From the NCBI RefSeq assembly GCF_001421745.1, contig NZ_LMKW01000009.1, positions 347,507 to 411,506 of the forward strand: DNA of 64,000 bases, written 5' to 3'. A model generated the notes under the pieces. It was not told the DNA's origin. It searched no databases and saw only the letters and a list, made by a program, of their open reading frames with translations. The position numbers and the translations under genes were made by a program. Numbering within the stretch: position 1 is the stretch's first letter; the number at the start of each line of letters is the position of its first letter. The stretch comes from Sphingomonas sp. Leaf230. Lineage in GTDB: Bacteria > Pseudomonadota > Alphaproteobacteria > Sphingomonadales > Sphingomonadaceae. Of the stretch, positions 29,035 through 38,408 are shown piece after piece.

Positions 29035-30924
29035 GTGCTAAGCCCGCTGAAGCCGGGGAACGATGTGCGGTTCGACGATAGCCTGAAGACGATCCTTGCC
29101 GCCGACATGGCCACCGATTTCGGTGCGCAATCGGCGTGGCGGCAGTTGGTCGACCTGATGGGACGCGGTCGCGCGGTCGTCGACGAGCCGGCGATCGCGC
29201 GGTTGCGGCTGTTGCGGCAGGCGGTACCGGTCGAGGTCCGTGCCGCGAGTGCGCGGGCGCTGGCGTTTGCCAAGCCCGATGCGCGCCTCGTCGGGTTCTT
29301 CGCGGAGGACGTTCTGGCGATCGCCGCACCGGTGTTGCGGACTGCCACGCTGGAGCCGAACGACTGGCTCGCGCTTCTCCCGCGACTGACGCCGCCGAGC
29401 CGATCCGTCCTGCGCCATCGACGTGATCTGCCCGCCGAGGTCCAGCGTGGGTTGCAGAGCTTCGGTCCGACCGACTTCGTGTTGCCGCAACCCGAAGCGC
29501 CAGTCGAGATCGAGGTGGCCGAGGCTGAACCGGTCGCACCTGAACCGATCGCCCCCGAGCCGGCGCTGAGCAAAAAGGCGCCAGTCCGCGATGAACCGAT
29601 CGCGAAGCTTTCCGAACCGGCTCCCGCCGACATTCCCGAGCTGTCCTTCTACGCAGCGCCGCTCAGCGAAACCCCGTTCATGGCGCTCGGTGCGGTTGCA
29701 CGCGGGCTGCCGTTCGTCGCCGAGGCGTTTCGCCACGCCAAGCTAGCCGAGACCGAGCCGAATGTCGTCGAGGAAGCTGAACCAGCGCCGGCGGACCGGT
29801 TCGAGATTTCCGACCTCGTCGCGCGCATCGAGGCGTTCAATCGCGACCGCACCGTCGATGCTGCTACGCCAGCGCCCGCGGCGGCCGAAATCGAGGGCTT
29901 CCGCTTCGAGACCGACGCGCAAGGCGTCATCCGGATGGTCGACGGCGTCGCCCGCTCGGCACTGGTCGGCGTGTCGCTCGCCTATGCCGCGCAGCAGGGG
30001 GAGGCGCATCTCGACGGAGTTGCGGCAGGCGCGTTCCGCCGACGCTCGCGGTTCAGCGATGCGCGGCTTGAAGTGGGCGGCCTGTCCGATGCGTTCGGAT
30101 CGTGGCGGCTGTCGGGCGTACCGGCGTTCGAACATGCGTCGGGTCGCTTCATCGGCTTCCGCGGAACGGGGCGTCGCCCTCGTCGCGACGAGACGGCCGA
30201 GCCGGTTCGCGTCTCGTCACCAGTGTCCGACTCGCTCCGCCAGCTCGTTCATGAACTGCGCACGCCCACCAATGCGATCGCCGGGTTCGCGGAGCTGATC
30301 GAGACGCAGTTGCTCGGCCCGGTCTCGCCGACCTACCGCGACCGTGCGACCACGATCCGCACGCAGGCGGGCGACCTGCTCGCGGCGATCGACGATCTCG
30401 ATACTGCCGCGCGGATCGAAGGGCGTGCGCTCGACCTGCGCCCGACGACGGTGCCGGTTCGTCCGTTGCTCGACCGGGTCGTGCGGGATCTCCAGCCGCT
30501 CGCAACGCTGCGGGGGACGAGCCTGGGCGTGGCAATGCCGGCGGGCGACTGCGACATTCGCGGCGACGATCGTGCGGTCGAGCGGTTGATCGGCCGGTTG
30601 CTCGCCGCGCTGGTTTCCGCCGGGCGGAAGGGCGAGCAGATCGGTGTAGTCGTGCGGCCGGTCGCCGATACCGTGACGATCGAGTTCGACCGACCCGCCG
30701 CGCTCGCCGCCCATGCCACCGATGTCCTGCTGAGCATCGATGCCGAACATGAGAGCGACGGCGATGGCGCGCCCTTGCTCGGGACCGGGTTCGCGTTGCG
30801 GCTGGCACAGAACCTCGCGGTCGAACTGGGCGGCGTGCTGACGATCGGCGCCGACCGGCTGACCCTTCAGCTTCCGGCCGCGGATACTGTCGATGCGGAG
30901 CGGACCGCCGACGAACAGCGGTGA
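29035..30924 (+). CDS. Soluble histidine-kinase-like protein with degenerate ATPase domain
   Basis: A 629-aa cytoplasmic protein with a GTG start. Residues 1-160 are a helical region resembling DUF2336 (HEAT-like: IARLRLLRQAVPVEVRAASARALAF), and about 165-290 are Ala/Pro/Glu-rich linker. A PAS-like segment follows (about 290-385). The HisKA H-box VHELRTPTNAIAGF carries His406. The ATP domain is unusual: where the N-box Asn is expected the sequence reads DRAVERLIGRLLAALVSAG without Asn, and the G-box is reduced to LLGTGFALRLAQNLAVELGG. Autokinase activity is therefore doubtful. No response regulator is adjacent. The stop overlaps the next start (GTGA). Confidence 0.78.
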   Translation: MLSPLKPGNDVRFDDSLKTILAADMATDFGAQSAWRQLVDLMGRGRAVVDEPAIARLRLLRQAVPVEVRAASARALAFAKPDARLVGFFAEDVLAIAAPVLRTATLEPNDWLALLPRLTPPSRSVLRHRRDLPAEVQRGLQSFGPTDFVLPQPEAPVEIEVAEAEPVAPEPIAPEPALSKKAPVRDEPIAKLSEPAPADIPELSFYAAPLSETPFMALGAVARGLPFVAEAFRHAKLAETEPNVVEEAEPAPADRFEISDLVARIEAFNRDRTVDAATPAPAAAEIEGFRFETDAQGVIRMVDGVARSALVGVSLAYAAQQGEAHLDGVAAGAFRRRSRFSDARLEVGGLSDAFGSWRLSGVPAFEHASGRFIGFRGTGRRPRRDETAEPVRVSSPVSDSLRQLVHELRTPTNAIAGFAELIETQLLGPVSPTYRDRATTIRTQAGDLLAAIDDLDTAARIEGRALDLRPTTVPVRPLLDRVVRDLQPLATLRGTSLGVAMPAGDCDIRGDDRAVERLIGRLLAALVSAGRKGEQIGVVVRPVADTVTIEFDRPAALAAHATDVLLSIDAEHESDGDGAPLLGTGFALRLAQNLAVELGGVLTIGADRLTLQLPAADTVDAERTADEQR

Positions 30925-31904
30925 CCTATCGCCCCCCGCGCCTGACCGACGCACAACGCGTGGTATGGCCCGAGGAATTCGGCACGCGCTTTACCGTCTT
31001 CGCGGACGTCGAAGAGGAATTCGACTGGAACGCCCCGCTGGATCGCCGCAACCGCGCGACGACCGCGATGGTGGCCTTTCCAGAGGCGCATCGCCGGTTC
31101 GCCGAACGGGGCGTCGCGCTGGCCTGCATGGTCGACTATCCGGTCGCCACCGATCCGGCGGCCGTCGCGATCCTGTCGCGGGTCGTCGAGGACGGGCGTT
31201 CCGAGATCGGCACGCAGCTCCATGCCTGGGTCAATCCGCCGTTCCCGGACAGCGCGCCGCCGGGATCGAGCTACGCCGGCAACCTGCCGCGCGCATCGGA
31301 AGCCGCCAAGCTCGAAACGCTGACCCGGGCCATCACGACCGCATTCGGCCGAGCCCCGCGCGCCTATCGCGCCGGCCGCTACGGCATCGGTCCCAACAGT
31401 TTCGCGCTGCTCGCTAGGCTCGGTTACCGGATCGATAGCTCGGTGCGTCCCGGTTACGATTACAGTGCCGACGGGGGGCCAGATTTCTCGATGGCCGACG
31501 CCGGCGCCTATCGCGCAGAGGGGATCGTCGAGTTGCCGCTGACTACGGTTTTCACGGGTGGTGCACGATGGGGTGGCGCGCATTTGTACCGGGCACTCGG
31601 ACGCATTCCGAAGGGCAGGGGCCTCTTCGCGCGCGCGCACCTGCTGTCCCGGATCGCGCTGACGCCCGAGGACATGCCGATCGCCGACGCTTTGGAGGCC
31701 GTCGCGGTGGCGGCTGGCGAAGGGCTGCGGTTGCTCAACCTGTCGTTCCACTCGCCGTCTTTGGTCCCGGGTCACACGCCTTATGTTCGTGACGCGGCGG
31801 ACCTGAAGCGTTTTCATGCATGGTGGACCGTGATGCTCGACGAGTTCGAGCGGCGTGGGATTCGCAACGCCTCGCTTGACGAGATCATCTCGGCGCTCGA
31901 GTAG
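30921..31904 (+). CDS. Polysaccharide deacetylase-family protein (WalW-like)
   Basis: A 327-aa protein with NodB-like deacetylase features: TVFADVEEEFDWNAP (metal/base Asp), IGTQLHAWVNPPF (metal His), the AYRAGRYGIGPNSFALLARLGYRIDSSV strand and LNLSFHSPSLVPG near the end. This is the WalW-like branch associated with cell-surface glycans. There is no signal peptide, so it would act in the cytoplasm or on a cytoplasmic-face intermediate. It begins with GTG inside the stop of the kinase-like gene, indicating strict translational coupling and probably a shared pathway. Confidence 0.85.
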   Translation: MTYRPPRLTDAQRVVWPEEFGTRFTVFADVEEEFDWNAPLDRRNRATTAMVAFPEAHRRFAERGVALACMVDYPVATDPAAVAILSRVVEDGRSEIGTQLHAWVNPPFPDSAPPGSSYAGNLPRASEAAKLETLTRAITTAFGRAPRAYRAGRYGIGPNSFALLARLGYRIDSSVRPGYDYSADGGPDFSMADAGAYRAEGIVELPLTTVFTGGARWGGAHLYRALGRIPKGRGLFARAHLLSRIALTPEDMPIADALEAVAVAAGEGLRLLNLSFHSPSLVPGHTPYVRDAADLKRFHAWWTVMLDEFERRGIRNASLDEIISALE

Positions 31905-31981
31905 CGGCCGGATCGCGGGCTTGCTCTATTCGAAGGTTCGCAAACAAATTTGATCGCGACGCTACGGCTAAGTCCAACGGG

Positions 31982-32091
31982 CTCCCCTCCCTGGAAGGGA
32001 GGGGCAGGGGGTGGGTTGGTTTCCGCATGTCCGACCGTTGGGGCTCAAGCTGGCCGACCCACCCCCGCCCCCTCCCTTCCAGGGAGGGGAG
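31982..32091. repeat. Intergenic inverted repeat, family C copy 3
   Basis: TCCCCTCCCTGGAAGGGAGG plus GCAGGGGGTGGGT pairs with ACCCACCCCCGCCCCCTCCC plus TTCCAGGGAGGGGA. It lies in the convergent gap between the deacetylase and rpsI genes. Confidence 0.9.
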
Positions 32092-32147
32092 ATCGTCGTG
32101 GTTTGGGCTTCGTTGGAACTCCCACCCTCAAATCACAGCTGTACCCC

Positions 32148-32188
32148 AAAACCAGAAAGGGCGGCCCGTTGCCGGACCGCCCTTCTGA
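32148..32188 (-). terminator. Rho-independent terminator of the rplM-rpsI operon
   Basis: Read on the minus strand, a GC-rich stem (CAGAAGGGCGGTCCGG with CGGGCCGCCCTTTCTG, one bulge) is followed by GTTTT. It begins 23 bases past the rpsI stop. Confidence 0.8.
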
Positions 32189-32210
32189 TACGCAGATACT
32201 GAAAGCGAGA

Positions 32211-32768
32211 TTAGCGCTTCGAGAACTGGAAGCTACGACGGGCCTTCGCCTTGCCGTACTTCTTGCGCTCGACGACGCGGCTGTCGCGGGTCAGGAAGCC
32301 TGCTGCCTTTACCGATGCGCGCAGCACCGGCTCGAAGCGGGTCAGGGCTTGGCTGATGCCGTGCTTGACCGCGCCGGCCTGGCCCGAAAGGCCACCACCC
32401 TTGACAGTGCAGACGACGTCGTACTGACCTTCGCGCTCGGTGATCCCGAACACCTGGTTGATGACGAGACGCAGCGTCGGACGTGCGAAATACACTTCCT
32501 GGTCACGACCGTTGATCGTGATCTTGCCGGTGCCGGGCTTGACCCAGACGCGCGCGACGGCGTCCTTGCGACGGCCGGTCGCATAGGCGCGGCCCTGCTT
32601 GTCGAGGATCTGCTCGCGCAGCGGCATCGGCTCGCGGACGGGCTCGTTCGAGACCGGCGCTGCGATATCGCCTTCGCTGGTCGGCAGAGCCTGCTCGGCG
32701 GGGGCAGCCGGCGCGGGCTGGTTGGTCAGGCTCGCGAGATCGGCGAGCGACTGGCGGTTGTCGGACAT
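32211..32768 (-). CDS. rpsI: 30S ribosomal protein S9
   Basis: Ribosomal protein S9, whose C-terminal tail contacts P-site tRNA. The conserved body runs from [20 protein letters not shown] to the invariant end [17 protein letters not shown]. It is 185 aa, longer than the usual 130, because of a roughly 55-residue Ala/Pro/Glu-rich N-terminal extension, a known feature in sphingomonads. The start ATG shares its A with the rplM stop (TAATG). Confidence 0.98.
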   Translation of the reverse strand: MSDNRQSLADLASLTNQPAPAAPAEQALPTSEGDIAAPVSNEPVREPMPLREQILDKQGRAYATGRRKDAVARVWVKPGTGKITINGRDQEVYFARPTLRLVINQVFGITEREGQYDVVCTVKGGGLSGQAGAVKHGISQALTRFEPVLRASVKAAGFLTRDSRVVERKKYGKAKARRSFQFSKR

Positions 32769-33247
32769 TATGCGCCCACCTTGTTCTTGCGGTTCATGCT
32801 GCCGATGTCGAGCACGGCAGGGTTCTGTGCCTCGTGCGGATGCTCGGTGCCCTTGAAGATACGCAGGTTGCGCATCTGCTCACGACCCAGCGGGCCGCGC
32901 GGGATCATGCGCTCGACAGCCTTTTCGAGGACGCGCTCGGGGAAGCGGCCGTCGAGGACCTTGGCGGCAGTGATGCCCTTGATGCCGCCGGCGTAACCGG
33001 TGTGCTTGTAATAGATCTTCTTCGCGGCCTTGTTGCCGGTGAAGCGGATCTTGTCGGCATTGATCACGACGACGTTGTCACCGCAATCGACATGCGGAGT
33101 GAACGACACCTTGTGCTTGCCGCGCAGGACGTTGGCGATGATCGATGCGGCACGGCCGACGACGAGACCTTCCGCGTCGACGATATGCCACTGCTTGTCC
33201 ACCTCTGCCGGCTTTGCCGACTTGGTGGTCTTCATGAGCGCCTTCAT
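32768..33247 (-). CDS. rplM: 50S ribosomal protein L13
   Basis: An early-assembly 23S rRNA-binding protein, 159 aa. Motifs are [55 protein letters not shown] and [41 protein letters not shown] at 33247 is used; the internal ATG at 33235 is possible. It is first gene of the rplM-rpsI pair. Confidence 0.98.
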   Translation of the reverse strand: MKALMKTTKSAKPAEVDKQWHIVDAEGLVVGRAASIIANVLRGKHKVSFTPHVDCGDNVVVINADKIRFTGNKAAKKIYYKHTGYAGGIKGITAAKVLDGRFPERVLEKAVERMIPRGPLGREQMRNLRIFKGTEHPHEAQNPAVLDIGSMNRKNKVGA

Positions 33248-33313
33248 GGGCGTTAGACCTTCCAGATTGAATGCAAGCGCACCAAGGGGAGGCCCCGCAG
33301 CGCGAATGCCGGC

Positions 33314-33342
33314 CTAATGCTGAAAGGGGGGCTTCAAGTCAA
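33314..33342 (-). promoter_or_regulatory. Candidate sigma-70 promoter of rplM-rpsI
   Basis: On the minus strand a -35-like TTGACT (33342-33337) and a -10-like CATTAG (33319-33314) are separated by 17 bases, about 65 bases upstream of the rplM start. Confidence 0.4.
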
Positions 33343-33371
33343 GCTTTCCGCCGGTTTCCTGACGGGTATTA

Positions 33372-34424
33372 TTATACCCGCTGCGTAATGCGGGGTGCGC
33401 TGCCGACTGCGTGCGCGGCGAACATCGCGGCGATCAGGAGGAGCGCGGCGTTGCCCTGGTGTGCGACCGCGACGTCGATCTGCACGCCGGTCATCAGCGT
33501 CGCGATGCCAAGCATGATCTGGAGTGTGACGAGTCCGACGACGAAGAACCCCGCGCTGCTGCCCGTTTTGGTCGCCTTGATCGCCAGCCAGATCAGTCCG
33601 GCTGCGGCCGCAAACGCGAACCAGCGGTGGATGAACTGGACGACGATCGGGTTGTCGACGGCGTTGCTCCAGGCGGGGTTCACCATCGGCACGTCCGCGG
33701 GGAACAGCCCGTCGCCCATCAGTGGCCAGCTCGCGAACGCATAGCCAGCGTCGAGCCCGGCGGTGAACGCGCCGTAGACAAGCTGCACGAACAGCAGCGC
33801 CAGTGCGAGGATCGCTACCGGCGCGAGCCGGGCAGGGGCGGCGAGCGGATTGCAGTGCAGCGCCATTAGGTCGAGCGCGGTCCACACGATCCCGGCGAGG
33901 ATCGTCAGCGCGGTCAGCAGGTGGACGGCGAGTCGGATGTGGCTGACATCAGTCCTCACCGACAGGCCGGACGCAACCATCCACCAGCCTATCGCGCCCT
34001 GGAACGCACCGAGCGCCAGCAACGCCGACAGCCGCCAGCCATAGCCGACCGGGATACGCTTGCGCACCGCGAACCAGATGAGCGGCACCGCGAACACGAA
34101 ACCGATCACGCGGCCCCACAGCCGGTGCAGATATTCCCAGAAGAAGATCGCCTTGAACCCGCCGACCGTCATGTCTGCGTTGAACGCGGCGTATTCGGGG
34201 ATGCGCTTGTAGGCGTCGAACTCGGCCTGCCACTGTGCGTCGTTGAGCGGCGGGATGATCCCGCTGATCGGCTTCCACTGCGTGATCGACAGCCCCGACT
34301 CGGTCAGCCGCGTGATCCCGCCGATGACGACCATCGCGACGATCAGGCCGGCGACCGTGAACAGCCACAGGGCGACGGAACGAGGACGGGCTTTGGTGAG
34401 GAAGGCGGCGCTGGGTTGAAGCAT
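33372..34424 (-). CDS. ctaA: Haem A synthase (COX15/CtaA family)
   Basis: An inner-membrane enzyme converting haem O to haem A for cytochrome oxidase. It has about eight membrane segments and the expected haem-ligand histidines in FWEYLHRLWGR, DVSHIRLAVHLLTA, VVQFIHRWFAF and AVAHQGNAALLL. The early GGITRLTESGLSITQWKPISG is diagnostic for type 2 (alphaproteobacterial) COX15. I use the start MLQPSAAF at 34424, which matches family length (350 aa); upstream in-frame starts lack a Shine-Dalgarno. A short hairpin, CGGGTAT/ATACCCG at 33363-33380, overlaps the stop codon. Confidence 0.95.
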   Translation of the reverse strand: MLQPSAAFLTKARPRSVALWLFTVAGLIVAMVVIGGITRLTESGLSITQWKPISGIIPPLNDAQWQAEFDAYKRIPEYAAFNADMTVGGFKAIFFWEYLHRLWGRVIGFVFAVPLIWFAVRKRIPVGYGWRLSALLALGAFQGAIGWWMVASGLSVRTDVSHIRLAVHLLTALTILAGIVWTALDLMALHCNPLAAPARLAPVAILALALLFVQLVYGAFTAGLDAGYAFASWPLMGDGLFPADVPMVNPAWSNAVDNPIVVQFIHRWFAFAAAAGLIWLAIKATKTGSSAGFFVVGLVTLQIMLGIATLMTGVQIDVAVAHQGNAALLLIAAMFAAHAVGSAPRITQRV

Positions 34425-34578
34425 GGTGAGGAGATAGTGGTTTGCGCGGCGGGGCGCCATCGGTTCGTGGTGCGCCGTTGCTTCATGTTGCTGGGGGCGA
34501 TCGAGGGCCAAGACTCCAGTAGCCGCTGAGGGAGTGAACCCTTCAGAATCTGGCCTAACTTACCGCCAAAATTGACAA

Positions 34579-34598
34579 TGTAATGTTGTATCCTGTCA
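34579..34598. promoter_or_regulatory. Candidate Zur-type operator upstream of merC-zur
   Basis: TGTAATGTTGTATCCTGTCA is an imperfect AT-rich palindrome 26 bases upstream of the merC start. Its left half resembles alphaproteobacterial Zur boxes as I recall them (TGTAATGTTATA...). Only about half of the positions are symmetric, so the call is tentative. Confidence 0.35.
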
Positions 34599-34623
34599 AC
34601 GAGGCGTCTATATCCGACGAACG

Positions 34624-35007
34624 ATGACGCCCTCGGCCACGCATACCCACCGCTTCGCCGGACTCGATCGCTATGCGATCGGGCTGTCGGGCCTGTGCAT
34701 GGTGCATTGCCTGGCGACCTCCGTGCTGGTCGCGCTGATGTCGACCGCGGGCGGTTTCCTGCTCGACCCGATCTTCCACGAAGTCGGCCTGACGATCGCT
34801 ATCGGCCTCGGCGCGCTGGCGCTCGGTCGCGGCGTGTTGAACCACGGCTATATGATGCCCGCCGCGATGGGTGCACTCGGACTCGGCATCATGGCGGGTG
34901 CGATGACGCTGCCGCACGACAGCGGTGGCGGCGAGACGCTGTGGACGATCGTCGGCGTCGGCCTGCTCGCATTCGGCCACGATCTCAACCGTCGCGCGGA
35001 AAGCTGA
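34624..35007 (+). CDS. MerC family membrane protein
   Basis: A 127-aa inner-membrane protein with four predicted membrane segments. The MerC hallmark is a cysteine pair in the first segment (LSGLCMVHCLATSVLVAL, Cys/His at about 25-29). MerC transports Hg(II) in mer operons, but here there is no MerR, MerT or MerA. It lies 40 bp upstream of a Zur-like gene on the same strand, an arrangement that suggests a divalent metal such as zinc rather than mercury. Confidence 0.85.
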   Translation: MTPSATHTHRFAGLDRYAIGLSGLCMVHCLATSVLVALMSTAGGFLLDPIFHEVGLTIAIGLGALALGRGVLNHGYMMPAAMGALGLGIMAGAMTLPHDSGGGETLWTIVGVGLLAFGHDLNRRAES

Positions 35008-35047
35008 GCGGGTTGCTGGAACCCCTCCGGCATCCTACTTCACCAGC

Positions 35048-35515
35048 ATGGCGCACGCTCACAACCACACCGAACCGCAGGGCGCCGATCTTACCGTCGC
35101 AGCACAGACGACGCTCGAAAAGGCCGGCGAGCAATGGACGACGATGCGCGCCAGCGTGTTCGCAGCCCTCGCCAGCTTCGAGAAGCCGGCATCGGCCTAC
35201 GATATCGCCGAGGCCGTTTCGAAGGCCGAAGGTCGCCGGGTCGCCGCGAACAGCGTGTACCGCATCCTCGATCTGTTCGTCGGCGCGAACCTAGCGCGGC
35301 GAGTCGAGAGCGCGAACGCCTATGTCGCCAACGCGCATCCCGATTGCCTGCACGACTGCATCTTCCTGGTCTGCGACTCGTGCGGCCAGACCACGCATCT
35401 CGATAACGACACGATCACCAAGGGTGTGCGGAACGCGGCGGAGGCGGCGGGCTTTTCCCCGGTGAGGCCGGTGATCGAAGTCCGCGGGCGATGTGCGGAG
35501 TGCGAAGCGAAGTAG
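35048..35515 (+). CDS. zur: Fur family regulator, Zur-like
   Basis: A 155-aa Fur-family repressor. The winged-helix region is RASVFAALASFEKPASAYDIAEAVSKAEGRRVAANSVYRILDLF. The metal sites include HPDCLHDCIFLVCDSCGQTTHLD, and the C-terminal structural-zinc pair is CAEC. These features and the histidine-rich N-terminus (AHAHNHTE) favour a zinc-uptake regulator over Fur or Irr. Its start at 35048 gives the family length. It probably forms an operon with merC and senses cytoplasmic zinc. Confidence 0.87.
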   Translation: MAHAHNHTEPQGADLTVAAQTTLEKAGEQWTTMRASVFAALASFEKPASAYDIAEAVSKAEGRRVAANSVYRILDLFVGANLARRVESANAYVANAHPDCLHDCIFLVCDSCGQTTHLDNDTITKGVRNAAEAAGFSPVRPVIEVRGRCAECEAK

Positions 35516-35551
35516 AAGCTTACCCCGCACGCTTAATCTCATGATTGAGCC

Positions 35552-35659
35552 GTCCCTCCCTGGAAGGGAGTGGTAGGGGTGGGTCGGCTGGCTTTGGCCG
35601 GCGCCGCCTGGTCCGGAAGCCGACCCACCCCCGGCCCCTCCCTTTCAGGGAGGGGGGAC
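35552..35659. repeat. Intergenic inverted repeat, family C copy 4
   Basis: GTCCCTCCCTGGAAGGGAGT... and GACCCACCCCCGGCCCCTCC... arms are complementary with a few mismatches, making this the most degenerate family-C copy. The gap is convergent (zur and a GNAT gene). Confidence 0.85.
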
Positions 35660-35679
35660 CGTTGTGTTCTTGGCGTGCG

Positions 35680-36210
35680 TCAGTTCAAATCCTTCCCCAT
35701 CCGGATCATTGGCACCGGCACGTCTCCCGGAGTCTCGATCCGCTCGATCGGCAGATACCCGCAGGCCCGGTACAGCGGTTCCCCCCCTAGCGTCGCCATC
35801 ATCTCCGCCCGCGCAAACCCGGCCTCTCGCGCTGCCGCCTCGCAAACCGACAACACCAGCCGCCCGACACCCCGCCGCGTAAAGTCCGGGTCGGTATACA
35901 TCGCGCGGATCCGTGCCGCGTCGCGCACCGGATCGAGCAACGCCGCATCGCGCAACGCCGTGCTGTGATCGCCGCCATAGAGCGTCGCGCGCCGACTCCA
36001 TCCGCCACATCCGGCCAGCCGACCGTCCGCCTCGACCAGCAGATACGTCCCGTCCGCGATCAGCTGCGTATCGAGCCCCATCACCGCGCGGCTCGCCTCG
36101 ACCTGTGCCGGCGTGAGGAAGTCCCCCTGCAACGCGCCGATTGCGCGGGCCATCAGCGCGGAGATCGCCGGAATATCGGCGGCGACGGCAACACGGTGCG
36201 TAAAGTTCAT
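35680..36210 (-). CDS. GNAT family N-acetyltransferase
   Basis: A 176-aa acetyltransferase. The acetyl-CoA-binding motif RAMYTDPDFTRRGVGRLVLSVCEAAAREAGF (R-x-x-G-x-G) lies near residue 105, and a GEPLYRACGYLPIERIET motif B follows. The start MNFTHRVAVAADIPAISALM at 36210 is a typical GNAT beginning; a longer frame into the upstream region is rejected. The substrate is unknown. It is divergent from dxs, with a 92-bp gap. Confidence 0.88.
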   Translation of the reverse strand: MNFTHRVAVAADIPAISALMARAIGALQGDFLTPAQVEASRAVMGLDTQLIADGTYLLVEADGRLAGCGGWSRRATLYGGDHSTALRDAALLDPVRDAARIRAMYTDPDFTRRGVGRLVLSVCEAAAREAGFARAEMMATLGGEPLYRACGYLPIERIETPGDVPVPMIRMGKDLN

Positions 36211-36302
36211 ATTTGTGCACTTTCCGAGCGATTCCAGCGCGAATGCTACGCCATGACACGGTAACAATCGACACGATACGCGCGCTGCATTAAGCCCGTC
36301 CG

Positions 36303-38225
36303 ATGGCCGACCTTCCCTCGACACCGCTGCTCGACACCGTTTCGACGCCCGACGACCTCCGCAAGTTGCGCCCGGACCAGCTCCGCCAACTCGCCGACGA
36401 ACTGCGTACCGAGACGATTTCCGCGGTCGGCACCACCGGCGGGCATCTCGGCTCGGGCCTCGGCGTTGTCGAACTGACCACCGCCATCCACTATGTCTTC
36501 GATACCCCGCGCGACCGGCTGGTGTGGGACGTCGGCCACCAATGCTATCCACATAAGATCCTGACGGGACGCCGCGACCGAATCCGTACGCTGCGCCAGG
36601 GCGGGGGGCTCAGCGGCTTCACCAAGCGTAGCGAGAGCGAATACGATCCGTTCGGCGCGGCGCATTCCTCGACCTCGATCTCGGCGGCGCTGGGCTTTGC
36701 GATCGCCAACAAGATCGCGGGGACGCCCGGCAAGGGCATCGCGGTGATCGGGGATGGCGCAATGTCCGCGGGCATGGCGTACGAGGCGATGAACAACGCC
36801 GCGCAGGCGGGTAACCGGCTGGTCGTGATCCTCAACGACAACGACATGTCGATCGCCCCGCCGGTCGGTGGACTGTCGGCGTATCTGAGCCGAATCGTGT
36901 CGAGCCGCGAGTTCCTCGGCTTCCGCGACCTCGCGCGCAAACTCGCCAAGCGGCTGCCACGGCCGATCGCCAGCGGCATGCGCAAGACCGACGAGTTCGC
37001 GCGCGGCATGACGATGGGCGGCACGCTGTTCGAGGAACTCGGCTTCTATTATGTCGGCCCGATCGACGGGCATAACCTCGAACATTTGATCCCGGTGCTC
37101 GAGAATGTCCGCGATGCCGAGGAGGGCCCGATCCTCGTCCACGTCGTCACCAAGAAGGGCAAGGGCTACGGCCCCGCCGAGGCGGCCGCGGACAAGTATC
37201 ACGGCGTCCAGAAGTTCGACGTGATCTCGGGCGTGCAGACCAAGGCGCCGCCGGGACCGCCGCAATACCAGAACGTGTTCGGCGCGCAGCTCGTCGCGGA
37301 GGCCGCCAAGGACCCGCGGATCTGTGCGATCACCGCGGCGATGCCTTCGGGCACCGGGCTCGACGCGTTCGCCAAGGCGTATCCCGACCGCTTCTTCGAC
37401 GTCGGTATCGCCGAGCAGCACGGCGTCACCTTCGCCGCCGGGCTCGCCGCACAGGGGATGCGACCGTTCTGCGCGATCTACTCGACGTTCCTCCAGCGCG
37501 CGTACGACCAGGTTGTGCACGACGTGGCGATCCAGAACCTGCCGGTCCGTTTCGCGATCGACCGCGCGGGGCTGGTCGGCGCGGACGGCGCTACTCATGC
37601 CGGGTCGTTCGACGTCACCTACCTCGCGACGCTGCCGAACTTCGTCGTGATGGCGGCGGCGGACGAGGCCGAACTCGTCCACATGACGCACACCGCGGCG
37701 CAGTACGACACCGGCCCGATCGCTGTGCGCTATCCGCGCGGCAACGGCACCGGCGTCGCGCTCCCAGAGACTCCGCAACTGCTGGAGATCGGCAAGGGTC
37801 GCGTCGTGCGCGAGGGCAAGAAGATCGCGATTTTGTCGCTCGGCACGCGTCTCGAGGAAGCGCTCAAGGCCGCCGAGGTTCTCGAAGCCAAGGGGCTGAG
37901 CACGACGGTAGCGGATCTCCGCTTCGCCAAGCCGCTCGACGTCGATCTGATTCGGAAATTGCTTACCACGCACGAAGTCGCGGTGACGATCGAGGAGAAC
38001 TCGGTCGGTGGCTTCGGCGCGCACGTGCTGACGATGGCTTCGGACGAGGGCTTGATCGACGGCGGGCTCAAGCTGCGTACGCTGCGTCTGCCCGACGTGT
38101 ATCAGGACCAGGACAAGCCCGAAGTCCAGTATGCCGAAGCCGGGCTCGACGCGACTGCGCTGGTGGATACCGTGCTCAAGGCGCTCCGCCACAATTCGGG
38201 CGGGGTCGCCGAAGCGCGCGCATGA
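36303..38225 (+). CDS. dxs: 1-deoxy-D-xylulose-5-phosphate synthase
   Basis: The TPP-dependent enzyme that condenses pyruvate and glyceraldehyde 3-phosphate in the first step of the MEP isoprenoid pathway. It is 640 aa, family length. Motifs are [23 protein letters not shown], the TPP-binding [48 protein letters not shown] (general acid Glu) and [15 protein letters not shown]. The product feeds carotenoids and quinones. Its stop overlaps the start of a small membrane protein gene. Confidence 0.98.
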   Translation: MADLPSTPLLDTVSTPDDLRKLRPDQLRQLADELRTETISAVGTTGGHLGSGLGVVELTTAIHYVFDTPRDRLVWDVGHQCYPHKILTGRRDRIRTLRQGGGLSGFTKRSESEYDPFGAAHSSTSISAALGFAIANKIAGTPGKGIAVIGDGAMSAGMAYEAMNNAAQAGNRLVVILNDNDMSIAPPVGGLSAYLSRIVSSREFLGFRDLARKLAKRLPRPIASGMRKTDEFARGMTMGGTLFEELGFYYVGPIDGHNLEHLIPVLENVRDAEEGPILVHVVTKKGKGYGPAEAAADKYHGVQKFDVISGVQTKAPPGPPQYQNVFGAQLVAEAAKDPRICAITAAMPSGTGLDAFAKAYPDRFFDVGIAEQHGVTFAAGLAAQGMRPFCAIYSTFLQRAYDQVVHDVAIQNLPVRFAIDRAGLVGADGATHAGSFDVTYLATLPNFVVMAAADEAELVHMTHTAAQYDTGPIAVRYPRGNGTGVALPETPQLLEIGKGRVVREGKKIAILSLGTRLEEALKAAEVLEAKGLSTTVADLRFAKPLDVDLIRKLLTTHEVAVTIEENSVGGFGAHVLTMASDEGLIDGGLKLRTLRLPDVYQDQDKPEVQYAEAGLDATALVDTVLKALRHNSGGVAEARA

Positions 38226-38389
38226 CCGGGCCAACCAGAGGTCTTGTGATCATTGCGCTGGCGGTGGTCGTGATGGTGTCGTTGAATATCGCGATGTGGC
38301 GGCGGATGCGGGGTGGGCTGGCTGCGGCGAAGGCCGAGCAGGCGGCGAACCCCGAGCTGTTCGATGAGGACGGTTCTCGGATTTCTTGA
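38222..38389 (+). CDS. Small single-span membrane protein coupled to dxs
   Basis: A 55-aa protein starting [11 protein letters not shown], with ATG 38222 overlapping the dxs stop (ATGA). Residues 8-25 form one hydrophobic membrane helix ([18 protein letters not shown]), followed by a basic WRRMRGG and an acidic tail ending FDEDGSRIS. The codon bias and coupling argue that it is real. Function unknown. Confidence 0.65.
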   Translation: MTGPTRGLVIIALAVVVMVSLNIAMWRRMRGGLAAAKAEQAANPELFDEDGSRIS

Positions 38390-38408
38390 GCGGACTTTGG
38401 TAGCAGCC

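Noticed and set aside
34624..35007. Mercury-resistance operon
   Set aside because: Only a MerC-like gene is present; merR, merT, merP and merA are absent and the partner is a Zur-like regulator.
36246..38234. Minus-strand 662-aa open frame antisense to dxs
   Set aside because: Dxs is unambiguous on the plus strand and the frame shows no domain.
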